This document shows positions 15,003-19,090 of a DNA stretch of 19,090 bases, in pieces; positions within the stretch are counted from its first letter, which is position 1; each line of letters starts with the position of its first letter. Source of the stretch: Candidatus Delongbacteria bacterium. GTDB taxonomy: Bacteria; UBA4055. The position numbers and the translations under genes are program-made. The stretch covers positions 1 through 19,090 of the forward strand of contig DMTS01000114.1 of the NCBI GenBank assembly GCA_003477045.1, given 5' to 3'. The notes under the pieces were generated by a model, which ran no database searches, was not told where the DNA came from, and saw nothing but the letters and a program-made list of their open reading frames with translations.

Positions 15003-16871
15003 CTATTTACAGAATTTTATAATGCTTTCTGCAAGTCCTTCAGGATCCAGTTTCAATATTTTAAAGAGTAATTCTGTATTTCCGTGCTCAATAAACTCAT
15101 CAGGTAATCCCAGCCGTTTCACTTCCGGCACTGCTGATGTTGAGGAATTATAATATTCCAGAACCGCGCTGCCGAAACCTCCCTGCAGGCTGTTCTCTTC
15201 TACAGTGACTGCCTTTTTAAAATTAACTGATATCTCATCCAGAACCGATCTGTCCAGAGGTTTTATGAACTTCATATCGTAAACAGCTACTGAGCAATTC
15301 TGTTTTTTCAGAATTTCAGCTGCTATGAGAATTGAATTGGTAATATTTCCCACGCATAATATCGCAGCATCTGTGCCTTCAAGGAGCTTTTCTGCCTTCC
15401 CTATTCCGATCTGCTTAAATCCTTTATCATCTGAACCGCAGGGCGCAGATCCTCTCGGATACCTGATCGCATATATACCTTTGTTTACAGCTGCTGTATA
15501 AAGCATATTTCTTAATTCTGTTTCATTCCTCGGGGACATTATTATCACATCCGGTATGACCCTGAGGTACGATATGTCGAAAACCCCGTGATGGGTCGGT
15601 CCGTCTTCGCCGACGAGGCCCGATCTGTCAATCGCAAAGATCATATCGAGCTTCTGCAACGCACAGTCGTGAATGATCTGGTCATAAGCTCTCTGAAGAA
15701 AAGTCGAATAGATCGCGACGACTGGTTTAAGCCCCCTCATTGAAAGTGCGGCAGCAAATGTTACCGCATGCTCTTCAGCTATGCCGACATCGAAGAACCT
15801 GTCCGGAAATCTGTCTGCGAACTCGCTGAGGCCTGTTCCCATTTTCATAGCTGCGGTGATAGCGGTAATTCTTTTATCTTTTTCCGCCAGTTCGCACAGC
15901 GCATGCCCGAATACATCCTGATATTTCGGTCTTTCTATGCATGGCTCTTTCTGTTTTACAAGAATACCGGGATTTACTCCGTGGTATGTTCCTTTAATAT
16001 CTTCTTCCGCCGGTTTGTATCCTTTTCCTTTTTCTGTTATTACATGCAGAAATACCGGACCTGAAATTTTTGATTTAATGTTTTCAAGAACTTTGATCAG
16101 TGCAGGTATATCATGCCCGTTTACCGGACCTATATAATTGAATCCGAGCTTTTCAAAAAGAATGCCCGGGGTTAGAAGGCTTTTTACCCCGTCCTCAAGT
16201 TTTGTAAGCCCCTGCCTGATCTGCTTACCCAGTTTATACTTGCCTGCAAAATTCCAGATGTCGTTCTTGAATTTATTGAATTTCGGATCTGCAAGTACCG
16301 AAGTGGTGTATTTTGAGATCGCGCCAACATTTTTTGAAATAGACATTTCGTTATCATTCAGGATGACGAGGAAATTTTTTCCTGAAACGCCGGCATTGTT
16401 CAGACCCTCAAAAGCGAGTCCTCCGGTTATCGAACCGTCTCCTATGACTGATATAACATTATAATCCTCTTTCATGATCTCGCGTGCCATCACGAATCCG
16501 AATCCGGCAGATATTGATGTTGAAGCGTGGCCGACGCCGAAAGAATCATATACGGATTCTGACGGCTTTATAAACCCGCTTATCCCTTTATACTGCCTGT
16601 TCGTATGGAAAACATCTCTTCTGCCCGTGTATATCTTGTAAGAATAAGCCTGATGACCCACATCCCAGACTATTTTATCTTTCGGCGGGTCGAATACTTT
16701 TAAAAGCGCGATCGTAAGTTCCACTACACCAAGACTCGGAGCAAGATGCCCGCCTGTTCTGTCAACATTATCGATTATAAATTCCCTGGTTTCATCAGCC
16801 AGAATTGAAAGCTCTTCTTCTGAAAGCTTTTTTATGTCTTCGGGTTTATTGATCGAGCCGAGAATTTTCAT
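15003..16871 (-). CDS. dxs: 1-deoxy-D-xylulose-5-phosphate synthase
   Basis: DXS joins pyruvate and glyceraldehyde 3-phosphate with thiamine diphosphate (TPP), the first step of the MEP isoprenoid pathway. The 622-residue length is typical. Visible features include GGHLAPSLG (40-48), VWDVGHQAYSYKI (68-80), the TPP/magnesium motif GDGSITGG (144-151) with LNDNEMSIS (171-179), the pyrimidine-domain catalytic Glu366 in GIAEEHAV, and RSGLVGEDGPTHHG (416-429). All sites expected for activity appear intact. The ATG overlaps the kdsB stop by four bases (ATGA), and a terminator follows about 70 bases after the stop. It is the last gene of an operon with a receiver protein and kdsB. Confidence 0.97.
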   Translation of the reverse strand: MKILGSINKPEDIKKLSEEELSILADETREFIIDNVDRTGGHLAPSLGVVELTIALLKVFDPPKDKIVWDVGHQAYSYKIYTGRRDVFHTNRQYKGISGFIKPSESVYDSFGVGHASTSISAGFGFVMAREIMKEDYNVISVIGDGSITGGLAFEGLNNAGVSGKNFLVILNDNEMSISKNVGAISKYTTSVLADPKFNKFKNDIWNFAGKYKLGKQIRQGLTKLEDGVKSLLTPGILFEKLGFNYIGPVNGHDIPALIKVLENIKSKISGPVFLHVITEKGKGYKPAEEDIKGTYHGVNPGILVKQKEPCIERPKYQDVFGHALCELAEKDKRITAITAAMKMGTGLSEFADRFPDRFFDVGIAEEHAVTFAAALSMRGLKPVVAIYSTFLQRAYDQIIHDCALQKLDMIFAIDRSGLVGEDGPTHHGVFDISYLRVIPDVIIMSPRNETELRNMLYTAAVNKGIYAIRYPRGSAPCGSDDKGFKQIGIGKAEKLLEGTDAAILCVGNITNSILIAAEILKKQNCSVAVYDMKFIKPLDRSVLDEISVNFKKAVTVEENSLQGGFGSAVLEYYNSSTSAVPEVKRLGLPDEFIEHGNTELLFKILKLDPEGLAESIIKFCK

Positions 16872-17608
16872 CTGTTTTCTCTTTCTGAAATTATCTTTCT
16901 TACCTTATTCAGATCCTCGGGAGTATCCACGCCTGTTGAGTCTTTGAACACTTCCACGCATTTTATCTTATAGCAGTTCTCCAGCATACGGAGCTGTTCT
17001 AAGGATTCACACTTCTCGAGCATTGTACTTTCCAGGCCGATAAAAGTTTTAAGAAAGTCTGATCTGTATGCATAAATCCCAATGTGCTTGTAGTAATTGC
17101 CTGTATAATTTCGGTTGTACGGTATCCGTGATCTTGAAAAATATAAAGCATACATATTTTTATCAAAGACTGCTTTAACGATGTTAGAATTATCAATATC
17201 CTGTTCAGCAGTGATCTTTTTGATCGGTGTTGAACAGACAGCTTCGGTCGAGTTTGTCAAAACAGATATTAGCGAGTCTATCGTTTCCGGATCCAGCAGA
17301 GGTTCATCACCCTGAATGTTCACAATTATATCCGCTTTCAGGTCTTTTACCGCTTCGTAACACCTGTCGGTTCCTGTTCTTATTTCAGGATCGGTCATCA
17401 CTGCGGTCTTTCCGAAATATTTGAGATGATCAAATATTCTTTTATCATCAGTAGCTACGATCACTTCGTTTATCATTTTAGATCTTTCAGCTTGTTCAAC
17501 TACTCTTAGTATCATGCTTTTGCCGTTTATATCCTCAAGAGGCTTGCCGGGTAATCTTGTTGAAGAATATCTGGCAGGTATAACTCCGATCACTCTTAGA
17601 TCACGCAT
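16868..17608 (-). CDS. kdsB: 3-deoxy-manno-octulosonate cytidylyltransferase (CMP-Kdo synthetase)
   Basis: KdsB activates Kdo with CTP for the inner core of lipopolysaccharide, so the organism very probably has an outer membrane. The 246 residues begin with the nucleotide-binding block VIGVIPARYSSTRLPGKPL (residues 6-24). EVIVATDD, EIRTGTDRCYEA and NIQGDEPLLDPE follow, with HIGIYAYRSDFL and SLEQLRMLENCYKIK towards the C-terminus, all typical of the family. The ATG overlaps the receiver gene by eight bases, with AGGA six bases upstream; the stop overlaps dxs by four. No other Kdo or LPS gene is in the window. Confidence 0.96.
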   Translation of the reverse strand: MRDLRVIGVIPARYSSTRLPGKPLEDINGKSMILRVVEQAERSKMINEVIVATDDKRIFDHLKYFGKTAVMTDPEIRTGTDRCYEAVKDLKADIIVNIQGDEPLLDPETIDSLISVLTNSTEAVCSTPIKKITAEQDIDNSNIVKAVFDKNMYALYFSRSRIPYNRNYTGNYYKHIGIYAYRSDFLKTFIGLESTMLEKCESLEQLRMLENCYKIKCVEVFKDSTGVDTPEDLNKVRKIISERENR

Positions 17609-17951
17609 TTACGATCCTCTTCAGCTCTTCTATATCGAAAGGTTTGTTCAAAAGTCCGCTTATTCCGTATTCATGCATCTTTTCCTCTGAAAGCAACTGA
17701 TGGTATCCCGAAATTATATATACTTTTATTCCATTATATTTAGTTTTTATCTTTTTTGCTATATCAACTCCTGTCATATCGGGCATCTGATAATCTGTGA
17801 TGACCATATCAAAGCTGGTTTCCTGAAATTTTTTATCAAGATTATGCCCTGAAGTTATAGCCACTACTTCATGATTGAGTATCTCAAGTATTTCAGTCAG
17901 TACCTCGAGTATGTCAGGCTGGTCATCTATTATCAGTATCTTTTTGCCCAT
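17601..17951 (-). CDS. Single-domain response regulator (CheY-like receiver)
   Basis: The 116-residue protein is one receiver domain with no output domain. The acidic pocket is Asp9/Asp10, the phospho-acceptor is Asp53 (ITDYQMPDMTG), the switch Ser81 lies in IISG, and Lys103 lies in LNKPF. I start it at the ATG at 17951 because GGAG (17963-17960) lies eight bases upstream and the receiver fold begins at once with MGKKILIIDD. An ATG 54 bases further up would add a tail unlike the family and has no good ribosome-binding site. No histidine kinase is in the window, so the partner is elsewhere. It overlaps kdsB by eight bases and leads the kdsB-dxs operon, an unusual place for a lone receiver. Whether it controls envelope synthesis is unknown. 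Confidence 0.9.
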   Translation of the reverse strand: MGKKILIIDDQPDILEVLTEILEILNHEVVAITSGHNLDKKFQETSFDMVITDYQMPDMTGVDIAKKIKTKYNGIKVYIISGYHQLLSEEKMHEYGISGLLNKPFDIEELKRIVNA

Positions 17952-18017
17952 CCGCCGGTCTCCGATATTTTTTTTTAACGAAATGATCCTGAACAGCGTG
18001 ACCATTCCGACAATACA

Positions 18018-18046
18018 AGTTTAACTTTATTATGGCAAAATTTCAA
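18018..18046 (-). promoter_or_regulatory. Candidate promoter of the receiver-kdsB-dxs operon
   Basis: On the minus strand, TTGAAA (18046-18041) is followed after 17 bases by TAAACT (18023-18018), continuing as TAAACTTG. This is one base from the TAnnTTTG element, with CTTG 20 bases upstream. It lies between the terminator of the upstream gene and the receiver start, leaving a leader of roughly 60 bases. Confidence 0.5.
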
Positions 18047-18052
18047 GCGGTT

Positions 18053-18085
18053 TTTTTAAATAAAAAAAGAAGCCGAAGCTTCTTT
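18053..18085 (-). terminator. Intrinsic terminator with cUUCGg tetraloop
   Basis: On the minus strand, AAAGAAGC (18085-18078) pairs perfectly with GCTTCTTT (18073-18066) around a TTCG loop closed by C-G, a very stable tetraloop. A long T-rich run follows (TTTTATTT and beyond). It lies 28 bases after the stop of the secreted-protein gene and separates it from the receiver operon. Confidence 0.9.
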
Positions 18086-18113
18086 CTTTAAAAAACATTT
18101 TAACCTGATGAGA

Positions 18114-18560
18114 TTAGCTTTCTTTAATTTCTTCAACAGCCTCATCATGTTTCTTAAGCTCATTAGACTCCATCTCTTCAGCTTTTTTCAGCTGTTCATT
18201 GGCCTTTTTTCTCATCAGCTTTATCTGCTTCATCTGATTTTCATGCCTTTTTGTTTCTCTTTCCAGCAAGGATTCTTTGCTGGATGGTTCTTTTTTAGCT
18301 GCGGTTTTGGATTTCACTGCTTTTTCCGAAGATTTTGCTTTCTGAGACTTCACAACGGGAGTTTCAGGTTCGCTTAAAGGCTCGTCTTCTTCTTCAAAAT
18401 CAACTTCATCATTAACCACCGCAGTTCCCTCGTCGGCAACACCGGTATCAGATTTTTGCTCTGCTCTTCCGCGAGTTTGTGCGAAACAATTGCTTTCAAA
18501 CAAAGGTATCAGCGCACAAACAAGGATAAGAACGAACAGTCCTTTCAACTTCGTATTCAT
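18114..18560 (-). CDS. Small secreted, highly charged coiled-coil protein of unknown function
   Basis: I do not recognise a family. The 148-residue product starts with a Sec-type signal peptide: Lys4 and Lys6, a hydrophobic core at about 8-21, and a likely cleavage after Ala27 (CFA|Q). The mature part has an acidic stretch (about 51-66), a Lys/Ala/Ser-rich stretch (about 71-95), and a C-terminal segment (about 96-148) of Lys, Glu, Met and Leu that should form a long helix or coiled coil. Two ATGs stand side by side; the second (18560) is six bases after GGAGG (18571-18567), the first only three, so I prefer the second. It has its own promoter candidate and a strong terminator, so it is a single-gene unit. 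A periplasmic location is likely; low complexity makes similarity searches unreliable. Confidence 0.75.
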   Translation of the reverse strand: MNTKLKGLFVLILVCALIPLFESNCFAQTRGRAEQKSDTGVADEGTAVVNDEVDFEEEDEPLSEPETPVVKSQKAKSSEKAVKSKTAAKKEPSSKESLLERETKRHENQMKQIKLMRKKANEQLKKAEEMESNELKKHDEAVEEIKES

Positions 18561-18595
18561 CATAATCCTCCTGTTTTTTTAGTTTCCTGCAAATT

Positions 18596-18624
18596 AATAT
18601 AACTGTTTGCACTGATTAAATCAA
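18596..18624 (-). promoter_or_regulatory. Candidate promoter of the secreted-protein gene
   Basis: On the minus strand, TTGATT (18624-18619) is followed after 17 bases by TATATT (18601-18596). It lies in the 183-base divergent region, and the -10 box ends about 35 bases upstream of the preferred ATG. Confidence 0.5.
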
Positions 18625-18647
18625 TATTAAAAAAATAATTATTTGAA

Positions 18648-18678
18648 TTTGAAATTTCAGATAAAATTTTTATATTTG
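18648..18678 (+). promoter_or_regulatory. Candidate promoter of the Bat-like gene
   Basis: TTTG at 18648-18651 is followed after 19 bases by TATATTTG (18671-18678), which fits the Bacteroidota consensus spacing. Read as sigma-70 it is TTGAAA (18649-18654), 16 bases, TATATT (18671-18676). It points right and is back-to-back with the promoter of the secreted-protein gene. Confidence 0.55.
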
Positions 18679-18746
18679 TGCAGTTTTAAGAGAACAAAAC
18701 AGAATGGATTAAGTAGAAAACAAAAAAATAAACAAGCTATGGTGAT

Positions 18747-19090
18747 ATGGAAAGAATAAAATACTTTAAGCCCGAATACTTCAATCTGATGTGGCTCATA
18801 GCCCTGACGATAATTCTTATGATCCTCTCTTATAAGAAAAGGGTATCTCTTAATAAATTATTTCTGAATGCAGGTCTTCATTCAAAACTGATAGCATCTC
18901 TGTCAAAAAGAAAAATTATCATCAAAAGGATCATTCAGACATTAATTCTCGCGCTGATAATTTTTGCACTTGCCGGTCCCCAGATCGGTTCAAAACTGGT
19001 AAAATTGAAAAGACAGGGAATTGACATCGTCGTTGCCGTTGACCTGTCAAAATCAATGCTCGCTCAGGATATCACTCCCAGCAGGCTGAA
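18747..19090 (+). CDS. BatA/BatB-like von Willebrand factor A membrane protein (3' partial)
   Basis: The frame runs from an ATG at 18747 off the right edge, giving 114 complete codons. Two hydrophobic helices lie at about 14-28 and 62-77, joined by a basic loop. A von Willebrand A domain then begins with a metal-binding (MIDAS) motif DLSKS (99-103) and SMLAQDITPSRL, which closely matches BatA/BatB proteins of the 'Bacteroides aerotolerance' type. These sit in the inner membrane, usually beside a MoxR ATPase and a DUF58 protein; those genes would be outside the window. BatA and BatB cannot be told apart from this fragment. The ribosome-binding site is weak (GGTGA a few bases upstream), and an in-frame stop at 18729 limits alternative starts. 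Confidence 0.85.
   Translation, partial: MERIKYFKPEYFNLMWLIALTIILMILSYKKRVSLNKLFLNAGLHSKLIASLSKRKIIIKRIIQTLILALIIFALAGPQIGSKLVKLKRQGIDIVVAVDLSKSMLAQDITPSRL

Noticed and set aside
17952..18005. Longer start for the receiver protein (18 more residues)
   Set aside because: The extra residues are unlike receiver domains, and the ATG at 17951 has GGAG eight bases upstream.

Overview
The window looks like chromosomal DNA of a Gram-negative-type bacterium of moderate to low G+C. It carries kdsB (lipopolysaccharide), a Bat-type von Willebrand protein and the bacterial rimP-nusA-infB-rbfA-truB translation cluster. Several putative promoters resemble the Bacteroidota form (TTG, about 20 bases, then TAnnTTTG). 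My best guess is an uncultured member of the Fibrobacterota-Chlorobiota-Bacteroidota (FCB) group; no single gene settles this. I see no mobile element, CRISPR array, rRNA or tRNA, and no stretch over 300 bases lacks a gene.

Bases 1-7986, plus strand. The tail of an SPFH-type protein with a GYF_2 domain is followed directly by a double zinc-ribbon membrane protein, a pair reminiscent of the Bacillus YdjI/YdjG membrane-stress proteins. A weak putative promoter then precedes a tight operon: frr (ribosome recycling), argS (arginyl-tRNA synthetase), a 1252-residue Ser/Thr kinase with a STAND-like NTPase region and a long helical C-terminus, and a T7-lysozyme-like amidase whose start overlaps the kinase stop.

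Bases 7970-18563, minus strand, read from right to left. First comes a small secreted protein of unknown function, ending in a terminator with a cUUCGg loop. A lone receiver protein, kdsB and dxs then overlap one another. A terminator hairpin lies between dxs and rimP, downstream of a good promoter, so it can also act as a leader attenuator for the next operon. That operon is rimP, nusA, an L7Ae/YlxQ-like gene, infB and rbfA. A second hairpin encloses the rbfA stop codon, and nrnA and truB follow. The truB and amidase genes converge and overlap by 17 bases at their 3' ends.

Bases 18564-19090. A divergent promoter region leads on the plus strand to the start of a BatA/BatB-like gene cut by the window edge.

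Most of the window is core translation, transcription and envelope biosynthesis. The best candidates for new biology are the kinase-amidase pair with its altered NTPase motifs, the attenuator and non-standard start of rimP, and the unusual class I signature of ArgRS.
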